Below are positions 20,857 to 31,927 of a DNA stretch of 64,000 bases, in pieces (position 1 is the first letter of the stretch; each line of letters opens with the position of its first letter). Origin of the DNA: Oegoconia quadripuncta (lineage: Eukaryota; Arthropoda; Insecta; Lepidoptera; Autostichidae); contig OX438758.1 in NCBI GenBank assembly GCA_949316235.1, positions 9,209,731 through 9,273,730 of the forward strand, given 5' to 3'. Below the pieces are notes generated by a model, which saw only the letters and a list, made by a program, of their open reading frames with translations, had not been told where the DNA came from and searched no databases. The position numbers were made by a program, and so were the translations under genes.

Positions 20857-22354
20857 ACACAAACAAAACAAATTTTACATATGAAATATCTAACTAAAAC
20901 AATAAAATACAAGTACAGAAATATGAAATAGGTATTATGTGTATGCCGCTGTATACAATAAGACTACAGCTCAGTGTGTGGATTTGCAAGGGACGGGCAA
21001 AACACTGGTGTTCTGCTGGAACCTGACTGTTGGTAATAGGACAAATGGAATTTTAAATGTGTTTGGTGTTTTAAAATCTAACATGATTGGTGCTATGCAA
21101 GACATTGTGATACTATGCAAGACATTCTGGTAAGCTATAAACAATGCTGCCTCAGTCTTCTATAGACTTATATAGAGAGATACAATCTGATACAGAATCC
21201 CTATTGCCTATGTCGGTAGCATACCTCCCATAGGCTACTCTTATTGACACGCTACTTAGTACATGCTGCGGAACTCTATTTTGATGCGTTACCACAGAAT
21301 TAATATAGTTTAATAATTTTCTTCAGTGAAAAACAAAAATCCGCCTCCAAGAACAATGGATAGATCCGTATTTTTTTAATAATAATAATAAGATTAATTT
21401 GAACTCTACTCCAAAAAGCTTACATGGTAAATTATACATACATCGTAGATTACATATACAAACGTTTCACACTTATAACTATCACTTGTGAACATTTACT
21501 TACTATTATTACCTATTCTAACACATTCATGTTGAAGTCTATACAAGTTTAGGTATAAGAGGGTAAGTATAACCTGTGCTATAGGAGACAGTTCCTCCTC
21601 AGTGAATAAAGATGTTGCATGATTAGTGGTTACTATCACAAATACAGAACGCTGAAAATTATCATTAGATAGATTTACATTATCACTTCACTTTACATTA
21701 TGCTTAAGCATGAGCACTTGTGTGTGTATGGGGGTATGTGTGGGTGTGTTCATGCGTAGGTGTGTGTATGTATGTATGTAGGTGTGTGCACACGTATATG
21801 GTTCGTAGGTGAGTGTATACGTGTGCATACACTATATATATGGTTCATCGTACATAAATCTTTGTAGCCATTTTTGCTCTTTCATTTTAACTGCATATTT
21901 GCTTAAAGAATAAATGTAGAGTTTTTTGTTAATCCTGTCTTTTACACTAACATTAGATTTTCTAAAGCTTCTTATAAGTAGCATGTAGTCGAGAAATTGG
22001 AAGCAGAATAGGTTCAGTCAATACCATCATAAACGATTATATTATCTGTCCTTACAGTGATCTGGAACCTCAGTGGTTGCCGATTTCAATATCGACTCTT
22101 TGTATTCTTAAGAATCGATTCAGGTTTACGATTATTCATACGATATTCAATCGGTTGACAAAGAACCAATCTCGGGTGTTACTTGAGTTCAATATCGTTT
22201 ACAATTTCAAAAAGGTATATATCTATATAAATTGATATTAAAAAGTACCTATTGCACTTGTAGACAGTATTTTTAACCCTCAACACAGAATTAATTTTAA
22301 TACCCGTTGTTTTGTACTACATTAATTCTGTGGTGCAATAAGGTATTTTTAATA
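20857..22354. other. Unassigned sequence with a TG-rich block
   Basis: Nothing gene-like. A degenerate TG/TATG simple repeat occupies about 21718-21812. Confidence 0.5.
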
Positions 22355-22445
22355 GGTAGTTTAGTCTTAAATATTATTGAGAGAGGTACATCTAGACAAA
22401 GGACACACACACACACACACAACGGTCGTCTAACATAATAATGTT
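22355..22445 (+). repeat. Repeat family BA, 3' part only
   Basis: The segment GGTAGTTTAGTC ... GAGAGAGGTACATC ... (CA)n ... ACGGTCGTCTAACATAATAA is the reverse complement of 23862-23979. The CA run is ten units here and about twenty in the other copy. It is abutted directly by a truncated SINE family 1. Confidence 0.8.
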
Positions 22446-22585
22446 TCTCGAGACTTGGATGTTTGTATAAATATTTATGTATGTTCATCCGTTATCTAGT
22501 ATCCGTAGCACAAGCTTTGCTTAGTTTGGGACTAGATGATTGGTGTAAGTGTCCGTAATATTTTATTATTATTATTTATTTATTA
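22446..22585 (+). mobile_element. SINE family 1, 5'-truncated
   Basis: It starts inside the body (TCGAGACTTGGATGTTTG), contains CAAGCTTTGCTTAGTTTGGG and ends GTGTCCGTAATATTTTATT with an ATT-rich tail. The tRNA head is missing. Confidence 0.85.
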
Positions 22586-22589
22586 TAAA

Positions 22590-23260
22590 TTCTATTATAA
22601 ATGAAGACATTATGTAATCATTCTACAATAGAAAGAGCATATACTGTTAGGGACCTTGGAATTCTTTTGGATGCTAAACTATCTTTCAATGACCATATTG
22701 ACTTAGTGACGGATAAAGCTTACAAAAATCTAGGTTTTGTGATGCGAACTTGCAAGCCATTTAAAAATATTAGCTGTATCGTACGACTTTACTATGCATA
22801 TGTTCGAAGCATTTTAGAATATGGAAGCAGTATCTGGTCACCACAATACTCTGTTCATATACTGAAGATAGAAAGATTACAAAGGAAATTTCTAAGATAC
22901 CTTGATTTTAAAAGCAAGGCTAAAAATAAATCCTACGAGGCGCGATGTTGAAATTATAAAATTTTACCATTAAGTGACCGTCGCACTTTACTTGACCAAA
23001 TGTTACTATATGACATACTGAATGGGCACATTGATAGCCCTGAACTACTATCTCTGATACGCTTTAACGTACCTACACAACGTACTCGACACACGAAACT
23101 GTTTTCGATACCCCTCAGTCGCACAAATTACGCTAAAAACTCTCCTATGAATCGTATTTGTAACATTTCTAATAAAAAATTCTCAAATATAGATCTATTC
23201 TCGTTTTCAAAAACTGTCTTCAGAAAAGAAATTGTCGCTACCCTTCTAAAATCATCTTAA
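22590..23260 (+). pseudogene. LINE ORF2, C-terminal part, with a premature stop
   Basis: One plus-strand frame reads from about 22601 to 23260 with a single TGA at 22949-22951. Residues include DLGILLDAKLSFNDHI, RLYYAYVRSILEYGSSIWSP and KIERLQRKFLRY, the region C-terminal to the reverse transcriptase core in Jockey/CR1-like LINEs. The catalytic YADD region is absent, lost by 5' truncation. After the stop, the same frame continues (LPLSDRRTLLDQMLLYDILN). This is an inactive copy. A host origin is very unlikely. Confidence 0.85.
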
Positions 23261-23673
23261 CCATGCCAATGTATATATATTCTATGTATATTTATGTAGA
23301 AAGTTTTCTTACGTGAAGTAGTTACCTGACATATTATGTGTATTTATCTATGATATTTGCAACATATACATTTATTTTTTATTTAGTTATTTTTATTCAT
23401 TTCACCCTACACCCCTCCCACACACACAAACACATACACACACACATTATATATTGTTGAAATCAAATGTGTCCATAATTTATAATACGATTGATTATTT
23501 TTCATTTCTTTATGTTATCTCTCTCTCAATGATTGTTTATGTAATAACAGTTTAGGAAAACCTATAATTGGCTGATGTTTAAATTTATCTATCTCTGTTC
23601 ATAATGGTTTATAAAATAAGCTGTTGGTTTTCTAATAAAGTATAAATAAATAAATAAAAATCATATGATATAA
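23261..23673. other. LINE 3' flank and AT-rich sequence
   Basis: Presumed 3' UTR of the preceding LINE, including a CA-rich stretch at about 23415-23445. No other feature is seen. Confidence 0.5.
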
Positions 23674-23850
23674 ACTTCAGTTTTCCAACTATACTAAATA
23701 CGATAACCACCAACGCCAACCCGACTAGGAGTCGAAGTGGTTGCCATGGACGAAATCGGGCCGAAGCATCATCATTATTAATATATACTGAAAATTTTGC
23801 AATTAAACAAAACATCTAGGTTGTTTATATTATGTTAGACGACTATTATG
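23674..23850 (+). repeat. Repeat family BA, plus-strand copy
   Basis: The block CTTCAGTTTTCCAACTATAC ... AGGAGTCGAAGTGG ... CATCATCATTATTAATATAT is the inverse of 24471-24586. It continues uninterrupted into ACTGAAAATTTT and AATTAAACAAAACATCTAGG, giving the empty-site arrangement for the SINE inserted in the minus-strand copy. The A block is mostly deleted here. Confidence 0.75.
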
Positions 23851-23884
23851 TTATATTTTATAACATTATTATGCTAGACGACCG

Positions 23885-23927
<43 letters not shown>

Positions 23928-24025
23928 CAGCCTTTGTCCGGATGTACCTCTCTCCATAATATTTTAGACTAAACTACCTAGATGTTTTGTTTAATTTCGC
24001 GGGTGTTTTCCAAATTTTCAGTATA

Positions 24026-24254
24026 ATATATAATATATATAATATAATATAATATAATATAATATAATATAATATAATATAATATAATATAATATAATAT
24101 AATATAATATAATATAATATAATATAATATAATATAATATAATATAATATAATATAATATAATATAATATAATATAATATAATATAATATAATATAATAT
24201 AATATAATATAATATAATATAATATAATATAATATAATATAATATAATATAATA
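24026..24254. repeat. AATAT pentanucleotide satellite grown from a SINE tail
   Basis: About 45 near-perfect AATAT units (ATATT on the SINE strand), directly joined to the 3' end of the SINE copy at 24255-24470. The normal SINE end is ...GTCCGAAATATT, so the unit matches the SINE's own last bases. The long frames read through it on the minus strand are artefacts of the repeat. Confidence 0.95.
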
Positions 24255-24470
24255 TTTCGGACACTTACACCAATCATCCAGTCCCAAACTAAGCAAAGCT
24301 TGTGCTATGGATACTAGATAACGGATAAACATACATAAATACTTATATAAACATCCAAGACTCGGATAAATGTTCGTATTCATCACACAAACATTTAGCC
24401 CTCGCGGGATTCGAACCCGCAACCGTTGGTTTCGCTGATAGGGTCACTATCCACTACACCAATCGGTCGT
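24255..24470 (-). mobile_element. SINE family 1, full length
   Basis: Complete tRNA-headed copy with B box GGGTTCGAATCCC (minus strand, near 24410) and A box near 24445-24465. The insertion including the satellite is flanked by CAGTATA at 24019-24025 and 24471-24477, a 7-bp target-site duplication. Confidence 0.92.
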
Positions 24471-24586
24471 CAGTATATATTAATAATGATGATACTTCCA
24501 ACCGATTTCGCCCCTGGCGACCACTTCGACTCCTAATCGATTTGGCGCTGATGCATGGTTATCGTATTTAGTATTGTTGGAAAACA

Positions 24587-24960
24587 TAATGTCTTCGGTA
24601 AAATTTACACAATTCAAGAGATATATGTATGCTATAATATGCCTATTAGCAACAAGAGACGATAAAACATATTTATAAATCTATCGTTGTGACATCAGCT
24701 TGATTATGCTCTAAGCTACTTTTTGCAGCAAATTTCCATTGACCATGGTTAAAAGCTGCGACCGTAATGTTCATAGTCGTTTGGAGTCTCACCGCGAATT
24801 CAGATAATAGGTGGGCTTACAGAATAACAAAGTAGCGATTCATATTTTGTCAGCAATACGAGAAGTCCCGGTTTGATATGCCGGTCATAGGCCTTCTCCA
24901 GGTTGCGCGCGTCCCATAACAGCATATCCTAGGCATATCCTAGCATATTCATTGCAATAA
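24587..24960. other. Unassigned sequence
   Basis: Nothing recognised. Confidence 0.5.
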
Positions 24961-24962
24961 AT

Positions 24963-25335
24963 CTCTTCTCTAACGCTTTAATACTATAAAACAATGTGGC
25001 TATCGGTGTCTGTCTGTTTGTGCGTTTAGATATTCTAAAGTATGCAACGGATTCTAATACTGGTTTCACTATCATTTTGAGAATTTCTTCCGGTAGATTG
25101 ATATGTATAATATAAGTGATAGTGATAGAATGACAACCGGTGCTTATACGGTGATATACGACAAACTATGGGGCACCTTCTATGCTGCCCCGCGTCTCTC
25201 GACACTTGTACGTTATGATGCCACAGACAAGCTGTAGGTACGCGTGGCCACATTCTCAAGAATTTAATGTTTTTGCCATCTTATATTTTATTTCGAGATC
25301 CACGCGAGCGAAGTCGCGGGCTGAAAGTTATATAT
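24963..25335. mobile_element. Degenerate Helitron-like element
   Basis: The left end (AATACTATAAAACAATGTGG then GTCTGTCTGTTTGTGCG) and the right end (CACGCGAGCGAAGTCGCGGG then CTGAAAG) resemble the termini of the lepidopteran CTAG-ending elements at 53.3 and 58.1 kb. Exact TC and CTAG ends are not preserved, so the limits are approximate. Confidence 0.4.
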
Positions 25336-25339
25336 AAGT

Positions 25340-25767
25340 CAAACTTCAATCAATTAATTTGGCCTTGTATATAACCGTATTTAGTCAAGAATTGTTATTG
25401 GTGGGATTCACTTGCTCAAATCAAGAACTTCTTTATGCACCTAATTAAAACTTATCTCATCCGTGATCAAAGAAATCACCAAATGACGCTCCCATCTTAA
25501 CTTAATCTTTACTTTAATCAGTTTACATTAAAACTTTGAATTGAATTAATAATCTATCGATAAAATCAGATACCGAAGGGGTCAATACAAGAACGTGCAT
25601 TTTAAACAGGATCTAGAGTTCGTATGCCTTAAATAATTGTGATATTGTTATAGAAGCTGCAAATAGTCTGTAATGTGTAGTTTCTGATAATCCCTGCGAA
25701 CCCTGCGGTTTTTGTATATAAACCTTCTTTGACAGCCCTTTTGAATGACAAAGTATTTTTGACTTTA
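25340..25767. other. Unassigned sequence
   Basis: Nothing recognised. Confidence 0.5.
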
Positions 25768-25902
25768 ACAAGAATTTTTCGTCTTTTAACCGGGAAATTT
25801 TTATGTGTTTAGTTAATTAGACAGAGTGTTGTTTATTAAACACTCCATCTAATTTACTAAAAACATACTAAGTTTCTCGGTTAAAAGACGAAAAATTCTT
25901 GT
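25768..25902. repeat. 135-bp foldback element (MITE-like)
   Basis: Near-perfect inverted arms of about 65 bp meet in the centre: ACAAGAATTTTTCGTCTTTT at the left end and its complement ending at 25902. The central part includes GACAGAGTGTTGTTTATTAA and AACACTCCATCTAA. It would form a single long hairpin. No clear target duplication is seen. Confidence 0.85.
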
Positions 25903-25908
25903 CAAAGA

Positions 25909-25995
25909 GTACACGTAAAATAGTCAATTTTACATGTTTTACTTATTGGTACAAAATGCAAATTTTCCCTGAGAACAACAAGCAAGAAACTTGAG
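25909..25995 (-). mobile_element. LINE 3'-UTR fragment, family of the 30.9-kb LINE
   Basis: On the minus strand: AGTTTCTTGCTTGTTGTTCT, CAGGGAAAATTTGC, then AAATTGACTATTTTACGTG. This matches 32035-32125 in order. It directly abuts the foldback element. Confidence 0.7.
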
Positions 25996-26255
25996 GGGTT
26001 GACAACATGAAAACGACGACAACAAATATGAGTAGCCATATCCATTGGATTATGCACTCTCTGCGACAAAGTCCTCAGAACAAATCTGCTCATAGTCACC
26101 GACTGATCGCATGATAAAGTCAACAAAAAAAGTTAATTAGATGGATCCAATAATATTAACCGCAAATGTTTTTCTCTTAATAACTTCGCACGGGATTAAT
26201 GATTTTCGTATTTATTCGTTTTCTTATACCACAACACCTACCGTGGGAAATTTCA

Positions 26256-26505
26256 AGTTTATAGCGGAAGTAGGAACTCTATAGGTTTCGATTTAATTTG
26301 CAAGTGTCTAAATATACGGTAGAAATGGCCATATTTCTTGATACGTTGACTAACAGGTTTTTTTACAGCTCCAAGGAAGTGTTTGATATTAATTTTAACT
26401 TGATACTTCCACGCGTTCCTGAACAAAAGGGTCTTGACAGACAGAAAATTTGGTGATCCTATAGGGCTCCTTTTTTGGCACGGAACCTTAATTTTTTTAA
26501 TATTT
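26256..26505. repeat. Possible dispersed repeat fragment
   Basis: The phrase AAAAGGGTCTTGACAGACAG followed by GGTGATCCTATAGGGCTCC and GGCACGGAACCTTA resembles a common lepidopteran repeat ending near a GGAACCCTAA-like tail. The boundaries and class are uncertain. The surrounding 120-codon minus frame is not a credible gene. Confidence 0.35.
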
Positions 26506-26509
26506 AGTT

Positions 26510-27486
26510 TTGAGTTAAAGCGGTGGAAAAAGAGAAAAAAAACGAGCACGACGCGAATAGACAGACATAGTTTAGTAAGGTTCCATCTGAACCCCTCAAG
26601 TATAGAATCCACATAGACCAATCAGATATTAACAATTTGAAATTATAAGCCTACTTTTCTCAAACTAACATCAAAAGGTACTTAATTACCGTTTACCCAA
26701 CACGTTTTTTGGGTTAGAGGTGGTTGAGACACGTGGGAAAATACAGTATTAAACAGATTGTCCACGGCAGATGCATCGATTTGCATACATTATTCAGATA
26801 TTGTCTAGCTAAAGCGCTTCGTGTGATAATTTTATATACTTTCCATCGAAGGCTGACTCATTATGCTCTTGTTATATGTATATTATCCTTCATTACTTAG
26901 AACTTAAGTGGTTGCTAAATACCTGATTGTTAACTTTAAATTGTGAAACGTCCACTGCTGTGATCTAGAATAAATCTAAGATAGCCACGGAAACTACCAC
27001 CATTAATGTTTGAGCTGTATCAAACATAATAGCTAATGCTCATTCTGCTTCTGTTGACTTTATAAATACATGGAATAGTTAAATGATTACAGAAGTGAAT
27101 CAAATGTTATACAAAAAGCTTAATAACGTATCATTTGAAATGATAAGGTATGGTTGACAGAGGAGATTATAGAAGAAAAAGACGTACTACGCCGACTACA
27201 AATAAATTGGGATATGGGCAAGAAGATAGACTCGGAAGAAAGCAGGTGTTTATAGTACAAGTTTTCCTTTAAGTACCTGCTTAATAATTTATTCCTTGAT
27301 TGTATAGTCCAATATAAAATCAAATATCTACTTTTGTAACTTTTGAACAATCACATATTCGTACATTTTTATAAACCTAAACGCATTTCTAATATTGTGC
27401 ACTGGCTGTCTAAGCAGAATATTTTCTCTTCTAAATTTCATCAAAAGTACGTTAAATGATTAAATATGCGTTATATTTCTTGCATA
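26510..27486. other. Unassigned AT-rich sequence
   Basis: Nothing recognised. Confidence 0.5.
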
Positions 27487-27735
27487 GACCGATTGGTGTA
27501 GTGGATAGTGACCCTGTCAGCGAAACCAACGGTTGCGGGTTCGAATCCCGCGACGGGTAAATGTTTGTGTGATGAATTTGAACATTTGTTCCTGAGTCAT
27601 GGATGTTTATATAAATATTTATTTATGTTTATCCCTTATCTAGTATCCATAGTACAAGCTTTGCTTAGTTTGGGACTAAATGATTGGTGTAAGTGTCCGA
27701 AATATTTATTTATTTATTTATTTATTTATTTATAG
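27487..27735 (+). mobile_element. SINE family 1, full length
   Basis: It starts GACCGATTGGTGTAGTGGAT, has the B box GGGTTCGAATCCC near 27536, the TATCTAGTATCCATAG and CAAGCTTTGCTTAGTTTGGG body blocks, and a (TATT)n tail of about nine units. Confidence 0.92.
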
Positions 27736-28131
27736 ACATGTATACAATCATATTTGTACGTACCAATACGTAAAATTAATTGATTTTATATTAAATATTA
27801 GTAAGTTGCGAGCAACCTAAGCATATATATGAGCACCAGCTGCTTGTACACTCCTCTAAGCGTAAAATCATGATTAAGTAGAAATAGATAAAATTAAGAT
27901 ACCTGTACGCTTACTATAATCTATTAAAAACAAAAAAGTTTTAGATTTCACATAAAAATAATATTGCCTGTTGTCAAAATACACTATAATATGACTCTAA
28001 ATTGAGCGAATAATTTGCAATAACGTCAATGTAAAGTAATATTAAAGCAACGTTCTTTCGTACAAATACAGATATAGAAGAGATGGCGTATGCCCCGTGA
28101 AAAGGATTAAATTCTTTATTAACTATGAAAT
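27736..28131. other. Unassigned AT-rich sequence
   Basis: Nothing recognised. Confidence 0.5.
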
Positions 28132-28462
28132 TTTTTTTTATGCACAACGGGTTGGTACTTGACCTCAATCACACCTGATGTTAAGTGAAGATGAGGTCGA
28201 AGGTGGAAGCGTACTGACCCGGAAACCCCAACACATTTGGGGGACTGGCTATCTTATCTCTGACAACCGGAACACAATTCTATTAACATAGCTGCTTGGC
28301 GGCAGATTTAGATAAGATGGTGGTAGCTAGCCAGGCGGACCTTTAAAATGCCCTACCACCAATCAAACCGCGAGTACTTAAACATGTACCCCGATGGGGA
28401 TCGAACCCGCGACCTCCGAAACGTAAACCCAATATTGTTCACATTGAGCCACGGAGGCGGTT
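28132..28462 (-). mobile_element. SINE family 3, full length
   Basis: Minus-strand head AACCGCCTCCGTGGCTCAAT with B box GGTTCGATCCCC (near 28395), body with GGTGGTAGGGCATTTTAAAG and GCTAGCTACCACCATCTTAT, and an A-rich 3' tail at 28132. This is one of the best-preserved copies of the family in the window. Confidence 0.9.
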
Positions 28463-28493
28463 TAAATACAATATTTAACAGTGCCTTATTATT

Positions 28494-28640
28494 GACGATT
28501 GGTGTAGTGGGTAATGGTTGCGAATTAGATTCTCGAATGTTTATATCAATATTTATGAATGCTTTATCTGTTATCTAATACAATAGTTCATGCTTTACCT
28601 AGTTTGCGATTTCGCTACTTCTTTGAAAATATTGTTTGGC
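28494..28640 (+). mobile_element. SINE family 1, degenerate with internal deletion
   Basis: The head (GACGATTGGTGTAGTGGGTA) is followed after a deletion of the B-box region by TATCTGTTATCTAATACAAT and CATGCTTTACCTAGTTTGCG, decayed forms of the family-1 body. Confidence 0.65.
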
Positions 28641-29295
28641 TAATATAAGTACTTTAGTAGATATCTGTAGTTATACATCGTAAGTTAAATGTGGATAAAA
28701 ATATTCAAAGAAGGCACTAAGCTAGCAGAAGATACCCCGTTCAATCTCGCACAGTGATTGATGACTGAACGACCGAATAGATGACCGAATGGAATCGATT
28801 TAGTAGCCAATGGAGCACTTTGCATATGTATTGAACGCGAAATGAGACTCTTTATCCGAGAAAAGACGTGTAACTCCTCCTTTTTATTTACTTTATGCTT
28901 CGGAACTGCCTTTGATACGTTACAAATAAATAATTTCTGCGTTAAAGCCATTCGAGAGCTACTGCGCTGTCATTTTATTCTTATTTTTATAGTAGCCTCT
29001 ATCTCGTAAAGTAATAGTTGCATGTTAATAAAGCGATAAATAATTGAATGAAATGGAACATTTTGTGGAGAAGACGGTCAATTTTCGAATGAGTTCCGTA
29101 ACATCAGGAGCGCCTAGAGCCTGCTGAATGATAACTAGTAATCATGATGGCGATACCTAATGCTGTTAGCATATAGAAGATACGCCGATTATTTTTTATT
29201 CTCTGAATTTGGTTTTCGGCATGTAATGGTGAATAAACTTCGACTTTGTCTTGACAAAGTCAAGACTGCAGCTTGATGCAGCTAAATAAAACCGT
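28641..29295. other. Unassigned sequence
   Basis: Nothing recognised; an 88-codon minus frame at 28685-28951 has no known motif. Confidence 0.45.
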
Positions 29296-29450
29296 CTGAA
29301 AACATTTACTTACACGTTTCAACAGTGTTAGGGTCTTCCTCAGTCACGTATGCATTTCTGTATATTTTAAAGGGTGAACCGATGTTGTTGTTTCAACTAC
29401 AAGTAAATGATTAATGTTTGGGATATGACTGAAAACCTCATAGCGCCCAA
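29296..29450 (+). repeat. Dispersed repeat, paralogue at 58.9 kb
   Basis: It shares with 58905-59060 the order ACATYTA, CACGTTTCAAC, ATTTCTGTRTATTTT and GGGTSAACC. The class is unknown. Just downstream, CATAGAACACAAATGTTCTATG (about 29470-29492) forms a short perfect hairpin. Confidence 0.5.
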
Positions 29451-30853
29451 AAGTTTACCGTAGAACAAACCATAGAACACAAATGTTCTATGTTGCATAA
29501 AAAAATTTATAACCTGTGAAGGTAGCGCTCGCCTTTAGGAGGGTTTCTTAATAAACAAGGACGAATTAAGTTTTCACTTGTATATTTTATATCCAAATTG
29601 GTAAGGCAATATCGTCAGTTTTTAGTTACATAAACATCACAGAAAACATGCTTATTTACGTCGTATAGAATCTTGTATGGGTATCAAAACAGTACTTCAA
29701 TTATGGCTCCGTATTCTATTTTCGGAGTACATCCTCTGATCTTCCCAAATTTATATGGACAACGTACATACTGATTCAATATTTTTTTTATCAAAAGTTT
29801 ATAATGTATTTGTTATTAAATTATGGGGTTGGTATTTGCCATATCTTTTCGGAATCGATTATATGCATAAGTTCGCATTTACCCAAAATTATAATAACGC
29901 ATATCAAAAATAAAAATATTCCTTGCGCTCTTAAGTTACTCGTATCCACACTATTCTTTCCTACCCCATCGACTCTCGCGTAATTCAGTCGCGTACACCT
30001 GACTTGAACATACAAACGTACAATCATTGCAACTGTATAGAGACAATAAGTTGTATAAATAGCTATTTGTAGGTAGAATAGGTAGAACGTCACGTGCGTC
30101 CGGATGCCGGCAATCATCTATATTATTGTGATTGAGTTCGATTGTTGCGTGCTGTGTGGTCAGCGAGCGGCTTTATTTGCGTTTCTAGATTGAAACTATA
30201 CGGAGCAGTTTAGTCAGGAAATGCAGCATTTCTCATACTTTTATGAATATTGAAAATACTTATCTGAATTATTCTGAATTGCGTGTGATTTTATGAATAA
30301 GTTTGACTTTGGGATCTGTCTCGATTAAATAGTACATTACTGCAGTAGTGTAAGGATGGAACTTACGGTTAAGTATAGTGCTCTTCTCAAAAATATAACA
30401 ATTTAAATACATTTAGTAAAATCACGAAAATTTTTAGCAAAAATTCCCACTATTTTTACCGCATTTAGGTACTTTTTAAAATTTGCATAAAAACCGTACA
30501 ATGCTACCCTCTTCAGTCGTTTAAAATCAGATTGCATTAGAAGGAAATTTATGACCAGAGACCAGAGAGAGAGGAACTATGAGCCATAAAAGACTGACAA
30601 TTACCAATTGTAGGAAGAATGGCTGTAGCAGAATACCAGTGTGTTACCCTATTATTTGTATCAATGCCGTACACATATGATTTTGTTGTAGTTTATGAAA
30701 TAACTATGACCGAATATTTTTTTTTACAAATTACTTACTCTACATTTAATATACATTGGCCATATAAAATTATGAAAACATATATTAATTTAAATTACAC
30801 CCCGTGGGAATAATAATGAATGATACAATTTCTTTTTACAAAATCACAAATAA
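29451..30853. other. Unassigned sequence
   Basis: No gene or repeat is recognised on either strand. Confidence 0.45.
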
Positions 30854-31927
30854 AAAACTAGCCTGAAGTCCTTTGTAGGCGATATCATACCCAGAAGGTC
30901 GAGAAGATCTCTCGACCTTCTGAATTCTTATTTGAGTAACCGAGTTCAGAGGGTTGATATCAGTGGCAATACATCGTCAGGGTCGACAGTCTGTATGGGC
31001 GTCCCACAAGGCTCCATTCTCGGACCATTTTTGTTTTTGGTTTACATAAATGACTTGCCAAACCTTGTAAACGATAAACATGAAATAGTATTGTTTGCTG
31101 ACGATACCTCTGTAATGTTTAAAGTAAATAGACTAAAATTAAATTATGACGACGTGAACAACGCTATTTCTCAAATAGTAGAATGGTTTACGGCAAATAA
31201 TTTGTTACTGAATGAGAAAAAAACTAAATGTGTAAAATTTGTACTGCCTAATGTCAGGGAGGTGCCCACAAATATAATGATAAAAAATGTCACTCTAGAC
31301 CTTGTTGAGTCCACTGTATTTTTGGGCATTACTTTGGACGCCAAATTACAATGGGGTCCTCATATCCATAAATTGGCGAAGAAGCTCAGCTCTGCAGCGT
31401 ATGCAGTCAAAAAAATTAGACAAATATCGGACGTAAATACTGCTAGATTAGTATATTTTAGTTATTTCCATAGCCTGATGTCTTACGGTATCTTGCTGTG
31501 GGGAAATGCCGCGGATATCAATACAATCTTTGTTTTACAAAAACGAGCCGTTCGCGCAATTTATCAATTGAGACCTGCAGTGTCACTTAGAGACAGATTT
31601 AAAGAGTATAATATTCTAACCTTTTCGTCACAGTACATTTTTGAAAATCTAATATATGTCAAAAAAAATATAGCATCATTTAGGAAAAATAGTGATAAAC
31701 ATGATGTCAATACAAGAAATAAAGATAAACTTGCAGGTCACATAAGTCGCCTCCACAAGGTCAGTAATTCATTCAAAGGGTTATGTATACGCTTTTTCAA
31801 TAAAGTTCCTGTTGATATACAAAATCTTCCTTTCAATAAATTTAAAGATACTATAAAACAGAAACTTATTAAGAAAGCATATTATAAAATATCAGATTAT
31901 TTAGATGATAAACAATCATGGACATAA
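30854..31927 (+). CDS. LINE reverse transcriptase, C-terminal half (partial ORF2)
   Basis: The frame is open from 30854 to the stop at 31925-31927. It begins inside the reverse transcriptase domain: LLNSYLSNRVQRV, then GVPQGSILGPFLFLVYINDL, the active-site VLFADDTSV (FADD form), WFTANNLLLNEKKT and FLGITLDAKLQWGPHI, then the thumb/C-terminal region (MSYGILLWGNAA, LQKRAVRAIY). The N-terminal endonuclease and fingers are lost by truncation, so it cannot move by itself. No stop or frameshift interrupts what remains, suggesting a fairly recent insertion. Clade assignment is from motif similarity. There is no start codon for the full protein: the frame enters from the truncation point. Confidence 0.88.
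   Translation, partial: KTSLKSFVGDIIPRRSRRSLDLLNSYLSNRVQRVDISGNTSSGSTVCMGVPQGSILGPFLFLVYINDLPNLVNDKHEIVLFADDTSVMFKVNRLKLNYDDVNNAISQIVEWFTANNLLLNEKKTKCVKFVLPNVREVPTNIMIKNVTLDLVESTVFLGITLDAKLQWGPHIHKLAKKLSSAAYAVKKIRQISDVNTARLVYFSYFHSLMSYGILLWGNAADINTIFVLQKRAVRAIYQLRPAVSLRDRFKEYNILTFSSQYIFENLIYVKKNIASFRKNSDKHDVNTRNKDKLAGHISRLHKVSNSFKGLCIRFFNKVPVDIQNLPFNKFKDTIKQKLIKKAYYKISDYLDDKQSWT

Larger units (their letters stand above)
23862..24586 (-). repeat. Repeat family BA, minus-strand copy split by a SINE
   Basis: Read on the minus strand it runs from 24586 to 24471 (B block), is interrupted by a SINE plus satellite (24470-24026), then resumes 24025-23980 (ACTGAAAATTTG ... AAATTAAACAAAACATCTAG) and the A block 23979-23862 with a (GT)n run at about 23887-23927. 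It lies head to head with the plus-strand copy. The element class is unknown. Confidence 0.75.

Noticed and set aside
24026..24254. CRISPR-like or regulatory repeat array
   Set aside because: A simple pentanucleotide tandem with no spacers, in a eukaryotic repeat context.
23974..24422. Three overlapping minus-strand frames of 96-134 codons rich in YYIIL
   Set aside because: They are translations of the AATAT satellite and the adjoining SINE, not genes.
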